Below are positions 1-11,816 of a stretch of 64,000 nt of DNA, piece after piece (the first letter of the stretch is position 1; every line of letters starts with the position of its first letter). The DNA comes from Podospora pseudoanserina (lineage: Eukaryota; Ascomycota; Sordariomycetes; Sordariales; Podosporaceae): NCBI RefSeq assembly GCF_035222485.1, contig NC_085923.1, positions 3,162,001-3,226,000 of the forward strand, in the 5' to 3' direction. The notes below the pieces were generated by a model that saw only the letters and a list, made by a program, of their open reading frames with translations, was not told where the DNA came from and did no database searches. The position numbers and the translations under genes are program-made.

Positions 1-781
1 CAAATACACGGGTGGTCGCATGCCGACCTTGACGGGTTTTGATCAGCGCGAACTTGATCAAGTGTTGGGTGGCGCACAGGCACCCCGAAGACAGGAACGA
101 CAAGACCGACCACCTCCCCGTCCGAGCCTCCCCGATTCTGCCCCCAGCAGCGCCAACAACTCGATCTCGTCTCTTGGCTATAATGGAAGGGAAATGCTCA
201 ATGCCCAGGCCACACCAGCCCTTGCCCCCACATACCCAGAACGGATGCCCTCGCGTGGCGCGCTTGCGCCGAATGGAAGAGCTTCACCAGTGCAAAGCGT
301 CGACTCGGGCCGGCCGAGTCAAGAGCTGCCTACCCTTCGACGGCTAGCATCCAACAATAAGAGCCAGGACTCAGTGGTGGCCTCGTCTGTTGCGCGGAGC
401 GAAGGGGCCAGCAGCTTCAGGCCAGGATCGAGAAATGGGCCGGGCTCTAGCTATGGCACCCCTGAGGCGTCACCCGCACCTCCGTCTCTGGATGAGAGGC
501 CGCCGGAGAGGAGAAGACCTCCCATGGATCCGTTGCGGCCGACGCAGGTCGACAGAGATTTGGTGCCGGCTCCTTTGAACAGCCCTGCGGCGCGTATTCC
601 ACTTCCACCTCGGAGTCAGGACCGCATGTCCCCCCGCAAGAATTCGGTGAGCAGACGGGACCCGACACCACTTCGGATGGACCAGAGACCTGTAACACCA
701 AAAGAGATCTCGAGAGCAGGCACGCCAGTGAGTGCGCCCAGTCCGGCACGTGTCCCAACACCGCAGACTGCCAGCCCAGCA

Positions 782-818
<37 letters not shown>

Positions 819-3800
819 GTGCCGTGCCGGCTGCTGTCCCCACGCCTCCACCTGTGCCAGCCGAGGAACCGACGCCAGAGGCACCCAAGACCCCCGTGGA
901 TGACGAAGAGAAGCCTGGTGTTTTTGGAATCAAGTCCAAGAAATCTAGAGGAGAAATCGCCGGTGCGATCTGGAAGGCTGCCGCGGCCGTCAGTGCGTTC
1001 AAGCCCAGACCGGGCGGTGCAGCAGAGCGACTGCGTCAAAACCAGAACAAGAGCAATGACGGGCCAGACGGTATCACGAGCGTTGTGCCGGCGCCTCCCA
1101 AGCCCATCCCGGTGAAGACTCCGGAGCCGATTGTTCTCGAACCACCCCCCACGGCGGCCGACAGGGGATCCTCTGCCACTACTGCGTCTGGCATTCCCGA
1201 GCTGAAAGTCACGGGCTCAGACCCCAACAGCCGACCGGATAGCATTGTCGCCTTCAAGGAGAAGAAGGAGGAGGTACCAGAGGAACCGCAGCGGTCGGTC
1301 GTGGCGGGGAACGATGTCAAGTACCTGGCTACTTTGGGGATTGATCCATCGATTCTGGACGGCAAGACGTCCGAGTTTGCCAAGTGGCTGGATTACTTTG
1401 GGTGGGTGCCGGGCGAGCAGATGAGGCAGAGGAACTTTGAGGAGATGAGGGCGGATCTGGACAGGGAGATGGGCAAGGCGCAGGCGGGGGGGTGGCTGGC
1501 GAGGTTTCAGGAGGAGGATGAGAGGGTTGATGCGATCAAGAGGGGGATCGATCTTGCGATTGGGGAGTGTGATGAGCTGGATAATTTGTTGACGCTTTAC
1601 AGCGTTGAGTTGTCGGTGAGTTTTTCTGTGGTTTTGGAGAGGGTTGGTTGGTTGGTTGCTGACACTTGTGGTAGACACTCTCGGATGATATCGCCTACAT
1701 CGAGGCGCAAGGCCAAGGTCTGCAGGTGCAGGCTGCCAATCAGAAGCTTTTGAGAAAGGAACTCGAGTCGCTGTTGGAGACCTGCGCCATCAGCGAGGCC
1801 GACCTGGAGGCGCTCAAGTCGGCGCCGCTGGAGCATGCCGCCGGGGTGGAGGAGATCGAGACCTCGTTGGTCACGCTGTTCAAGGCCATGATCAAGATTG
1901 ATCCCACGATGGGCAACAGCGAGGGGAGGAGGAGCGAAGACGGGAGCAGTGCGGACCAGTCACTTGGCTTGGACGAGAATTACGGCCAGATGCGGATCGT
2001 GCAGGAGAAGAAGGAGATGTACCTTGCCGAAAGCTCGCTTTTCATGAGGAGGTTGGTGATTTTCATGGAGAAGCAGTTTAGCGAGGCGTTCAGGGAGACG
2101 AAGGCGGCGCTGGATGGGGCGCTGAGCAAGAAAGTTGATCCGAGGAATCACGAGGTGGGACGGGACATCCTCTGGATGTACGGCCCGCTGATTCTGTACG
2201 CGAGGGACGTGGATCTGGACAACTGGAACCGGATCCTGCAGGTTTACCAGGACAAGTGCCACCCGATATACAGGACTGAGTTCAAGGAGGCGATGGACGC
2301 GTGGAAGAAGAATGCGAGGAAGGTGACGGGGGATGAGGCGGAGCTGCTGTTTACTTCGCAGCAGGAGAAGAAGGAGGAGGGGCTGGCGACGACGGCGAGG
2401 AAGTTGACGGTCAAGAGGAGCCAGACGCTGGCGAGGAGCTTGAGGAGCCCGTTGGGGGATGGGGGGAGCAGGTCGTCTGCGGCGGAGAAGACGCCGGATG
2501 GGAGGGCGTTGCCGTACGAGGTTTTTGCCGGGGTGCTGGATGATTTGCTGCCGTTGGTGGAGATGGAGCAGAACTTCATCGTGGATTTCTTCCACGCTAC
2601 TACGTTGGAGCAGGCGGATTTTCCGGATTTGGTGGCGGCGTGTAGGCCGGTGAATAGACGGGGGGGGGACCTCAAGAGGCATCGGTTGATGGAGCCGGAT
2701 CGGGAGCTGGCGAGGCGGGTGACGAAGGCGATGGAGAGTATTTTTGGGTTTATGGAGATGGGGTTGCAGCAGTTGATGGATTGGGTTTTGGGGATGGATC
2801 CCTTGTATGTGATTTCTTCTTTCGGTTTACGGATGGGTGTGTGTGCTAACAAGGTCTACAGACAGGGAGTGGGTATCTTGGCCACGCTCGAACGCAAGAT
2901 GGCCGAAATGTCACAATCCAACCAGGACTTTCTCAACAATTTGCTCCAAAAACTCCACGGCAACCTCGAGGCCAAGTTCAAAAAGTTTGTCGACGATCAG
3001 ATCCGCGCCATTGAAGAGACAAAGGTCAAGATCAAGAAGCGCAAGGGCGTCATCCACTTCATCCGCATCTTCCCCCAGTTTTCCACCGCAGTCGAGAACA
3101 TGCTTACGAATGTTGATCCCAACTTGGGTGTCAGGCGGATGGTAGATAGGGAGTACGACCGCATCCTCAAGTCAATGTTTGACTCGCTCAAGGTGATTGC
3201 GAGAGAGAACCCGGCCATGGGCGGCGGCGGGGCAGCCGCCACGGCTGCTGCGATTGCCAACTCTGCGGATCCGGAAGACAAGGAGGCGCTCAACTTCCAC
3301 ATCCTGCTTATTGAGAATATGAACCACTACCTGGAGGAGGTGGAGAACTCAAGGGGGTTGGAGGTGCTGGATGACTGGAAGGAGCAGGCGAACCAGGAGC
3401 TGCAGGAGCACATGGGGTTGTATCTGAATGCTGTCATGAGACGGCCGCTGGGTAAGCTGCTGGAGTGTTTGGAGAACATCGAGGCTCAGCTCGCGGGGGG
3501 CAAGTCGGCGGCCGGGATTGCGGCTCAGCCGTCGAACTCGAAGAGCACGTTTAACAAGGTGCTGGGTGGGTATGATGCGAAGGAGGTGAGGAAGGGGATT
3601 GAGGCTTTGAGGAAGAGGGTGGAGAAGCACTTTGGGGATGAGGACTCTTCTTCAGCGGGAGGGGAGGGGAAGAAGGGGAGCAGCGACACGCTGAGTGTTA
3701 GTTCGGGCGTTTCGGGGCATCATGGGGTCAAGTTTGGTGGTGGGGGTTCGAGTCAGAGTAATAGTGGGTTGGTGATGAAGGTGTTGAGGGAGTGTGAGAA

Positions 3801-3963
3801 GTTTTATGGGGAGGTGGAGATGAGGGTTGGGAGGGTGACGACGGATGTGTATGGGGGGGATGTGCTGTTTGAGTGGCCCAGGGGGGAGGTCAAGGCTGCT
3901 TTTGCGGCGGGGGCAGGGGGGAGTGGCGGAGGGTTAGGGGGGATTCATTTAGGGAGGTCGTGA
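1..3963 (+). CDS. sec3: Exocyst complex subunit Sec3 (5' partial)
   Basis: Sec3 is the exocyst subunit that marks exocytic sites and tethers secretory vesicles at the plasma membrane, mainly at hyphal tips. The frame is already open at base 2, before the first ATG at 20, so the gene enters from the left and its N-terminal PIP2/Rho-binding PH domain lies outside the window. Exons are about 2-1615, 1675-2804 and 2862-3963, giving roughly 1,280 codons here. The first 330 residues are a Pro/Ser-rich linker with a Pro-Ala hexanucleotide repeat. The conserved Sec3 C-terminal region follows, from about NDVKYLATLGIDPSILDG to the end, with helical, coiled-coil-prone segments. Intron 1 (59 nt) has GTGAGT, GCTGAC and TAG; splicing joins VELS to TLSDDIAYIEAQ, as in the family. 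Intron 2 (57 nt; GTATGT, GCTAAC, CAG) keeps the frame open if retained, but removal gives the expected DPLQGVG. Family call is strong. Confidence 0.93.
782..818 (+). repeat. Hexanucleotide repeat coding Pro-Ala in sec3
   Basis: CCTGCT is repeated about six times inside the Pro-rich linker of Sec3 and encodes a (Pro-Ala)n run. Repeats of this kind change length in steps of two residues without breaking the frame. Confidence 0.85.
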
Positions 3964-4776
3964 TAGATATTTTGGGGTTAACAGGAATTGCATGGTTGTT
4001 TTTGTTTTTTGGTTTGTGATTTTGTGTTTGATAATGTTTTGGGCTTGGTGGTGATGTTTGATGTTAGTATTGTTCAAAATGGAAGTGTTACTAAGCAAGG
4101 TGAGATCGCCCCCCGGCTGAGAGAGAGAGAACAACTCCGGTCCGTTTGTTCCCGGCCGTGTATCTCTCCAAAACATCTGCCGAACAGCCCAAGAAGTTGG
4201 TGGCCATGACTGCGGCGGCGCTAGTGGACCATGTGCCTCAACGGTTTTTCGGCACATGTTTTACTGCCCGCCCTTTTTCTTTTTTGTGTGTGTTCTCCCG
4301 CGGAATCTTAGCTTTGGGTTGATCACTCCGCCTTTGACGACACCGGCATCTTTCTCCAACAAATCTCGGAACTAATCGCCTCCTCCTCCCCATGAAACGC
4401 AAAAACAAGGTTGGTTGGTGTTTGTGATGGCGGTACCTGGTGGTAGCGGATCTTGCCTTGCCTTGCTTCTGATCAGTTTTTTGCCCATGTATTCATCGGT
4501 TCCCCATCCTGAGGCTGGCGGGCTGGCATAGGGAGGAGGTGAGGTGGGTGCATGCATTGCAGGTTGGTGCTGGCGAATGGCGTACTTCCCGATGACTGCA
4601 TGTGTATTATCGATATATCGAACCACGAGATGGGAGGGCGGTTCGGCATACCTTACCTACCATGGGCCGTACACAGGACATATCTGTCCATGGAGCACGC
4701 ACCATCCATCAAGCAGAAGTTTGGGAATCTTGAGAGTAACCCTCCCTTTCTGGGGGAGCAGCTACCATGGATCTTA

Positions 4777-4819
4777 TTCTCTCTCTCACACTCTCTCTCT
4801 CTGTGTGTGTGTGTGTGTG
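4777..4819. repeat. (CT)n(GT)n microsatellite
   Basis: Compound dinucleotide tract: CT repeats with a short CA interruption pass directly into about eight GT repeats. It is intergenic. Confidence 0.9.
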
Positions 4820-5922
4820 CATACAGGACATAATACGACCCTCTTTTTCAGCTCGTCGTCATATCACAAAACAGTAAAGAATAGCGAGTTTAGAGAGTTG
4901 TGGCGTTTTCTAGCAGCTGACGAGACAAAACCCGCCATAGAGGACGCAACCATCGTGAGTATTCGAATGAACATTTCCAGCAGCAACCACCGGTCACTGA
5001 AACCATCGACTGTCTCTCTCTCTCTCTTGTCTGGCTGATATCTCAAGATTGACGATTGGACCTTACATCTGCCGATTTATATTAGGGGAAATGTCGGTTT
5101 GCCTCCCTTCCCCTCTCTCCATGCGCTCGGCTCCACGGCCCCACCACCCAATGTCAGGTCTCCCGGCAGACGGTTCCCCAAGTTTTTGGCGGCGCTTGAC
5201 TTACACGCCTCTTCAGCTCATGACGTGGGGTTTTCTTTCACCTTGACCCTTTGTGCCACCCTCCTCCGCATCGCCCTATGGTGATTCGGGCCACCCCCGG
5301 TATCTTTTCCCCAGGTCAGATCGAAAAAGTTGGGGGTGGTGTGTGTCGTGTCAAGTTCAGCGTGACCACTGTTTCCGAGTTGGGAAGGGAAAAGGCGAGT
5401 TTTGGTTCCGTTCGGCTCCGCGATCCTTCGAAAAACCCCCCTCCCCCTCGTGCTGTCGTCATGGAGCACATCTTTTGAGAGATATCGTAGATGTTACCTA
5501 CCCATCATCCCAAGTTGACGATTCCCGGGACACTCTTCAGCCATATACACTGCGCTAGTTCGGCACGGTCTGTCCTACATGCAATATCCTCCCGTGTATA
5601 TCTGCTGGCCGTCGGGGATCGTCTGTTTGCAGGACCGCCATCCAGGGAAACTGTCTGATGGCGGGCAAGGACCAAAATAGATTAATTTCCCGAGGGACAG
5701 ACACCCAGTTCATCACTGAGAGTGGTCGTTCGTCTTGCTACCCGGGTGAGGGGGGGGGACAACCTTACTCCAACTCGGTTTCCAACCCCCCGCCCCCCCT
5801 GCCTGTTTCTTCGCCTTGACCTTGGACATTCTCGGCATTGAACGGAATGGGCGGCAGGTGTGTGTTTGGTGGTCAGGTAGGTAGTAGGTATGTGGGCTCA
5901 ATTAGAGATTTTCCCGCGTGGC

Positions 5923-5928
5923 TATATA
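5923..5928 (+). promoter_or_regulatory. TATA-like box of the P450 gene
   Basis: TATATA lies about 190 nt before the P450 start codon and is followed by a pyrimidine-rich leader. Its role is inferred from position only. Confidence 0.35.
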
Positions 5929-6092
5929 CATACATACATCATCACGACACCTTTCTTCTTGTCTTTTACCTTTTCACTTTGTCATCATTTTTATTTCTTC
6001 TTTCGTTTAACTTCAACACCCTCTACTGTGATAGACCCCTCTTCAACAGGGCACACCATTTTCTTTTCGATCATTGCAGGTTAGGACATCAC

Positions 6093-6104
6093 ATGCCTAC
6101 ATAA
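6093..6104 (+). promoter_or_regulatory. Three-codon upstream ORF before the P450
   Basis: ATG CCT ACA TAA (Met-Pro-Thr-stop) ends nine bases before the P450 ATG at 6114. If it lies in the mRNA leader it could reduce or gate translation of the main frame. The transcription start is unknown. Confidence 0.3.
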
Positions 6105-6113
6105 CACACAAGG

Positions 6114-7913
6114 ATGATCACAGATCAGATAATACACCTCCTGGTCCAGCACTGGCCTGCGGTTCTTGTCACGGTCGTTCTCGCCTGGCTGGTCAAGAAC
6201 AGGTATCACAATGGACTGAACAAATACCCGGGGCCGTTCCTGGCATCGTTGACGGACTGGTGGAGGTTCTATGATGTCTACAGACGGAGACCAGAAAGGA
6301 CGCAAATTGAACTGCACAAAAAGTACGGGCCGGTGGTGAGGCTGGGGCCGAACACACTCTCGTTTGCGGACCCGGAGGCGTTGAAGACGATTTACGGGTT
6401 GAATAAGGGATTTGTCAAGGTTTTTATCTCCTCGTCTTTTTCGTGACGAAGAAGGGGGGGAATATGTGCTGACAATTTGGCTAGTCTGATTTCTATGTCG
6501 TTCAACAATCAGTCGTCAAAGGGCACAGCCTCCCGTCCTTGTTCAGCACCACAGACAACGACTTCCACATGCAGTTCCGCCGGTGTGTCAACGGGGCGTT
6601 TGCCATGTCCCAGCTGGTGCAGTACGAGCCTTTTGTCGACAACACCACAAGGTTGTTCCTGAAGCAGACGGAGAAGCTGTACATTGACACCCCAAAGGCC
6701 TGTGACTTCACGCAGTGGCTGCAGTTTTACGCGTTTGATGTGATTGGGGAGATTACCTACAGCAAGAGGCACGGGTTCATTGAGAGGAACGAGGATGTGG
6801 ATGGGATTGTGGCGTATCTCACCAAGCTATTCCTTTATGTCGCTCCTGTGTGTCCCCTTTTCTTTTCTGTCCACCAAGACTCGGTTCTGACATGCTGCAG
6901 ATCGGCCAAATCCCCCTGTTGGACAAGCTCTTCCTCAAAAACCCCCTCTACCTCAAGCTGGGCGAATGGGGCATCCTCGACACCACCTTTCCCGTCGCCA
7001 AGTTCGCCCGCGCAAGGATGGCGGAGCGGCTTCCCGAGCTGGAGTCGGCGTCACCTGAAACGAAACCTCTGCTGCCCACGTCGGAGAAGCCGCCGTTGGG
7101 AGTGAAATCCCCTGACCTCCTGTCCAAGTTCTTGGCCGCCAGGGAGAACAGACCTGACTTCATGACCGATACGCTGGTTCAGACAATGGCGGTGAGCATG
7201 GCTTTTGCGGGCTCGGAGACGACGGCCATTTCCCTGTCGGCGGTGTTTTACTTTTTGCACAAGACCCCGAGGGCGTTGGCGCGGTTGCTGAGGGAGATTG
7301 ATGACGCTGCGAGGGAGGGGAGGTTTTCGGATTACGAGACTGGACTGGTGACCTGGCACGAGAGCCAGACCCTGCCTTTCCTTGATGCGTGCGTCAAGGA
7401 GGCTTTTAGGCTTCATCCTGCGCCTGGGTTGCCGATGGAGCGGATCGTGCCCGAGCCGGGGCTTGAAATTGCAGGACATTGGGTGAGGGGTGGGACGATT
7501 GTTGGGTGTAATGCTTGGGTTTTGCACAGAGATAAGAAAGTCTGGGGGGAGGATGCGGAGGAGTTCAGGCCGGAGAGGTGGGTGGATGAGACGGATGGGG
7601 AGAGGTTGAAGGGGATGAATGGGTGCATGCTGCAGTTTGGGATGGGGAGTCGGACGTGTATTGGGAAGAACATCAGCTTGTTGGAGATTTACAAGTTGGT
7701 ACCGAGTATGTTGAGGAGGTTTGAGGTATGTTTTTCCTAATCAAAAGGAACGGGGAGCGAGTGTGGTGATGCTGACATGAAAAAAAAAACCAGATTCGAT
7801 TTGATGATCCGAACTCGGAGTGGGAGATTGTGAATGCTTGGTTTGTGAAGCAGAATAATTTTATCACTAGGTTTAAGTTGAGGGAGTTGGTGAAGCCCGA
7901 GGGGAAGGCTTGA
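6114..7913 (+). CDS. Cytochrome P450, pisatin demethylase-like
   Basis: Membrane-anchored P450 monooxygenase of 537 residues, the usual length. Exons are 6114-6419, 6485-6847, 6901-7725 and 7794-7913, all joined in phase 0; introns are 65, 53, 68 nt and each has a CTGAC branch site. An N-terminal hydrophobic anchor (residues 5-25) precedes the KYPGP proline hinge. The I-helix motif AGSETT, the ExxR pair (Glu390, Arg393) and the haem loop FGMGSRTCIG with ligand Cys476 are present, so it looks active. The overall pattern, such as GLNKGF then SDFYVVQQ and MERIVPEPG, resembles fungal pisatin demethylase-like P450s that oxidise plant defence compounds or secondary metabolites; the substrate is unknown. 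The next gene rightward on the other strand is a decayed FAD oxidase, so the pair may be the remains of a small metabolic cluster. Confidence 0.92.
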
Positions 7914-8126
7914 GTTTGGGGTTGATTGGATGGTTTGGGGGTTGGTTTGGGTTTGGAAGAGGTGTATATGGTTATGATCATGAAACAAATACCACTTATT
8001 CAAAAATCAGTACATGAATTTCTTTCCTCCTAGGCACTAAAGTTCAAACAAGTGTGTTCATCCAGGTGTTATCCTTGCAAACCCTATATCCTCCCCCCGC
8101 CCCCGTCACCGAGTAGTATGTTGCCA

Positions 8127-8451
8127 TCAATGCTGGAACGTATCCCCATACGCTAGCAAATCCTCGTTTCTCCTCTCGGCATCCTTCTCAACGTAGGGAC
8201 AACCCTCTTTCATCCGGTTCCCAATGTTGCTTACCTCAACTTTGGCAGGGTCAATGGTGTAATTATGGGGACCGGGGACCGTAGTCGACGATCCGCATTG
8301 TCTGTCAGTACCTATATCGACGCCAGATTTGATTGAGGGCTGGAAACAAGAGGCCTACCGCATTTGTTTTTCTTTTTTATCAATCTTCCGCTTCTGAAAG
8401 TTGTCCGCACGCTTTGAGTGCGACCTCGATTTTCGTGCACATTGTGGATGG
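8127..8451 (-). CDS. Possible small hypothetical protein
   Basis: A weak candidate. On the minus strand an exon of 175 nt (8301 down to 8127) encodes a soluble peptide running from CGSSTTVPGPHNYTI to the stop after LAYGDTFQH. It is preceded by a plausible 57-nt intron (8302-8358, GTAGGC donor, CTGAC branch, CAG acceptor). The upstream exon is Lys-rich. A good start, MCTKIEVALKACG, lies at about 8442 but in another frame, so either an unseen splice or a frame break is needed. I recognise no domain. Fungal genomes hold many short Cys-containing proteins of this style; the frame mismatch keeps confidence low. Confidence 0.28.
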
Positions 8452-8933
8452 AATGTCTTTGGATTGGGTTGTTGGAGTTGGTTGGAGTTTTCCGTGGTGA
8501 GCGAGACACGCTGGCTGGGAAAGGCGGAGATAGGGAAGATTCAAAGGGATCCCATACGTGGTTGGCATAAGTTGCGTCTCTCTGCCAAAGAGGACAAAGT
8601 CACCTTGGTTTCTGGGTTGCACATTGACACTTGGCTGCCTGGCCATCAAGTTTCATTCTGGCACGATCCATATTGGACGAGTAGATCGAGACCGTGCGAT
8701 GGTCTTTGAAACACAGGCTGGCTAACTAATGGTAGGCATAGTCTCAAGTCCATTTTCTCTGTTCCCAATTCTCTAGTCGACACATCATGACTAACCACAT
8801 GCCGCCTACCTACCTAGGTAACCAAGGACGAGAAGACACCCGTCACCACCCCCCACGCCACCTCTCCCTCCCTCGAACCATACCCCCTAAGATCTCACCA
8901 CCTCCCCAGATCAACTCATATTCATCCCAACTC

Positions 8934-10556
8934 TCACCCCCTCACCCCCTCACCCAACGCCTCATGCCCCTCCAAGAGCCCACAAATCCTCCCCTCCCCA
9001 TCCCACTTCGCCTTCACATCCCCCGGATCACCCTTCCCCTCCCCCCAAAACTTCCCCCCCGCCTTCCTAAACTGAAAGTCGGCATCCCCAAGATAACTCC
9101 CAGCAAGAGTCCCCTCCTGCTCCTCCAATCTGGCAAAAACATCCCTCACCCAGCTATCACACACCCCATCATCCTTCTCCTCCTCCCAAACAGCATACAC
9201 AGAAAAATAATGATCAGATTGCATGCTAAGCATCATGTCCCCCTTCCGTGCCCTCCTCGAAGTAGGATTCATCGAGAACCACAGCGCGGTGCTCTGCTTT
9301 GTCGGAAGGGATGAAAACGCTGGGTCAAGCGCGGCAGCAACTTGTGCCGGGGAGAGGTCGTTGGAGAGGTAGGCGTTGTCTGAGCGGGTGCGGAATCCGG
9401 GGGCGGCGTTGCCGGCTAGTTGGGCTGCGTATTCTTCTGGAAGGGAGGTAGGTTCGCAGAAGCGGCTGGGGTGGTTTGGGCTGGCGGAGGGTGGGCAGGG
9501 GAGGGAGGTGTGGATGGGGGTTAAGGCTGAAAGAGCAGCGGTGTGGGAGGGGGCAAAGGAGGTGAAGACTGCCGTGAGGGTTGGGGTGGGGGAGGATTGG
9601 GGGACAAAGGACGAGACGAGGACGATTTCGAGGGTTGGGGAGGCGGTTGGGGAGAGCTGCGGCGGGTGTTAGTGTGGGGAAGATCGACAAGATGGGAAGA
9701 GAGGATACCTTGATCAACCACTCCAGCACCTCTTTAAACTTGGTGATATCAAAGAAATAAAGCGACTGCCACATCGGGAGCAGAGACAGAGTTTTCATAT
9801 AAAACCTCGTCACGACAGCAGGAAAGGCTGGCCCCGCACCCCGAGCAGCGTGAAACAAGTCTCTGTTTTTGGTCTCGTTTATGTGCAAGACTTCGAGCCC
9901 AGCCGTCACGACATCAACTCCCACCACATATTCACACGCCCAACCCCAGTTCTGTCGTTTGAATCAGCAAAAACAATATTCGAACAAGCCGGGCACCGTG
10001 ACAAACCTTGCAATTCCACCCCATCCCTCCCTGCAGCAAAAACCCCCAACCCGACATCAGGACAATGACCCCCAGGAAACATCCTGCCCCCTCCGCCAAA
10101 AACTCATTCAACCCCCGACGTCACAGCCGGACCACAGCTCACCACCCCCTCACCCATCTCGCGTTCCCATCTGATTGACCCAACCCCTCCCTCAAAGTCG
10201 ATCATGTCCAGCAGGATCGAGTCATACCTAATCGACCAACAGGCCCAGCTGTGGCCCCCGCTGCGGATGGCAATTCGCTTGTCTTTTTTCCTGGCAAAAT
10301 CAACACACGCCACAACGTCAGAGACAGTCAGCGGCTTGCAATAGGCGTGTGGGTGACGGGAGTGCTGTCAGGGGATGGTAGAGGAAGATAGATCGGGGCG
10401 GCGGTGGTTGAAGATGCGGGAGAAGATCAAAGAGTTGAACTCCGACTCTGGTGTGGCAGAGCGGAGGATGATCGGGGCCGGACTGGAACCGGAGCTGGGG
10501 TTGTTGACGGAGGGGGTCATGTTTGTGTCAGGAGCGGGGTCGGTTGCGTCGGGCAT
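8934..10556 (-). pseudogene. Decayed berberine-bridge-type FAD oxidase
   Basis: Reading leftward, the parts of a BBE/PCMH-type FAD oxidoreductase occur in order: an N-terminal segment ending FNHRRPDL, SDVVACVDFARKK, the FAD-binding SGGHSW with the usual flavin-linking His, GGHCPDVG with the second flavin-linking Cys, then WACEYVVGVDVVTA. An intron (GTATCC to CGCCGCAG, near 9.7 kb) follows, and the C-terminal BBE region contains YLGDADFQFRK. The C-terminal half is one long clean frame. The N-terminal half is not: the conserved pieces near 10.35 kb and between 10.05 and 10.13 kb sit in different frames, so about three or four small indels or stops disrupt it. Such enzymes oxidise small molecules and often sit beside P450s. 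I call it a pseudogene; clustered sequencing errors are the alternative. Confidence 0.7.
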
Positions 10557-11816
10557 GATGTTTTATGACAGGCAAGATACCTATTCTTGATTGTGAGGGG
10601 AGAGCACAAGGCAAACACAGTCCCGTCAAAGTAGGTGTTTATACTTGGAATCCTCAGCCAAGTCTTCTGAGCGAGGGAGGAGCGAATAGAACGAGTGGGA
10701 TCGTTGGCATCAGACGTGGACCCCACTTGGTAGGGAGCTGCTCCCGAGTTGCGCACAACACAGTGTGTTGCTCTTACAACATGATGCTATTTACGGTATC
10801 ATGAGTGGGTGGTTGATTGCGCGTCTTCTTGGACGAAAAGACCTCAGGGGTCGATCTGAGACATTGTGTGATTGAGATACCGACTAGATGGGGTCATATG
10901 TAAGGGGAGGAGCAATGGTGTCTCGGGGTGGGTGGGGTTAGGGTTAATAAGGGCGGCTGCTGACCCCTGAACCTCTTTGATATGACGATCACGGGGGGGT
11001 CAAGGGATGGATTTGGGATGAGCGGGCTTGTGGTGTAGATCTGATGGTCTGCCCTGAGGCTGTTGGTTATCCAGGTCCACGCCAAGTGGTTTACGATTAT
11101 CTTATAAAAATACACGGGCCCTCTTAAAGCTTTAAAATATGCTAAAGTCAATGGCCTTCTTCAAAGCAGATAAATCGATATATAGCAAACTCAAGAGCAC
11201 TTTTATACTAAACGCGCTTCTCTCCCAATTTTAACCATCTTTTTACGCTTAAAACCGATAAAGTTATGCCTTTGGCCTTTGAAAGTGTCCGTGTGAGTGT
11301 TCGATGACTTACTTGTAAGTGGGGACCGGGGACCGGGGACCTGGATAACGGCCACCGCTCTGAGTGAGTCGGCTGAGAAGGTCACGGGTATGAAAAAAGC
11401 AAGGCTTAAACCAAGGTACCTGGGTAGGTAGCCACATACCTTGATCTGGAGAGCAATTATTTTGCTGTTGAACTGATGTTTGATGTTCTAAGCCTTGCTG
11501 TCTTTGCAGCTAAACAATCAGGAAGTTATCATCTCAGTCCAACAGCCTGAGATGCGCAGCATTTCCGCTAGTGAGCTACGGTCTCTAGTTGTGTGCGTGC
11601 TATCCAGGATCTAAACATGTCTCGACTGTCCTAGATCAACTGAAGCTTCAACGCCCAGACAAAAAACCACTCCCATCACTTGGAGAAACAAGGTTCTACA
11701 CTGCAGAAATTTATCAGAGCGTACACATATTGAAGCCACGAATGATTGGCCTTTTGATCACCATGGACTTTTGAACATCTGAAGCACACCTTTACAGCTT
11801 CTGGATGAACTAGACC
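10557..11816. other. Intergenic region without a visible gene
   Basis: About 1.25 kb. No supported frame. It contains a one-and-a-half copy telomere-like motif (GGGGTTAGGGTTAA, 10934-10947) and three tandem GGGGACC units near 11321-11341. Confidence 0.5.

Larger units (their letters stand above)
3964..6113. other. Intergenic, sec3 3' end to P450 promoter
   Basis: About 2.1 kb without a convincing gene. Open frames here are short, low in complexity and lack recognisable domains. It holds the sec3 3' region, a CT/GT microsatellite near 4777-4819, pyrimidine-rich stretches, and at its right end the promoter of the P450 gene. Confidence 0.6.

Noticed and set aside
10934-10947. GGGGTTAGGGTTAA as an old telomere or chromosome-fusion scar
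   Set aside because: Only one and a half repeats; chance or a simple telobox is more likely.
11321-11341. GGGGACC tandem and the similar pair at 8267-8280 as a shared element
   Set aside because: Too short and simple to infer common origin; the copy at 8267 lies in a possible coding exon.
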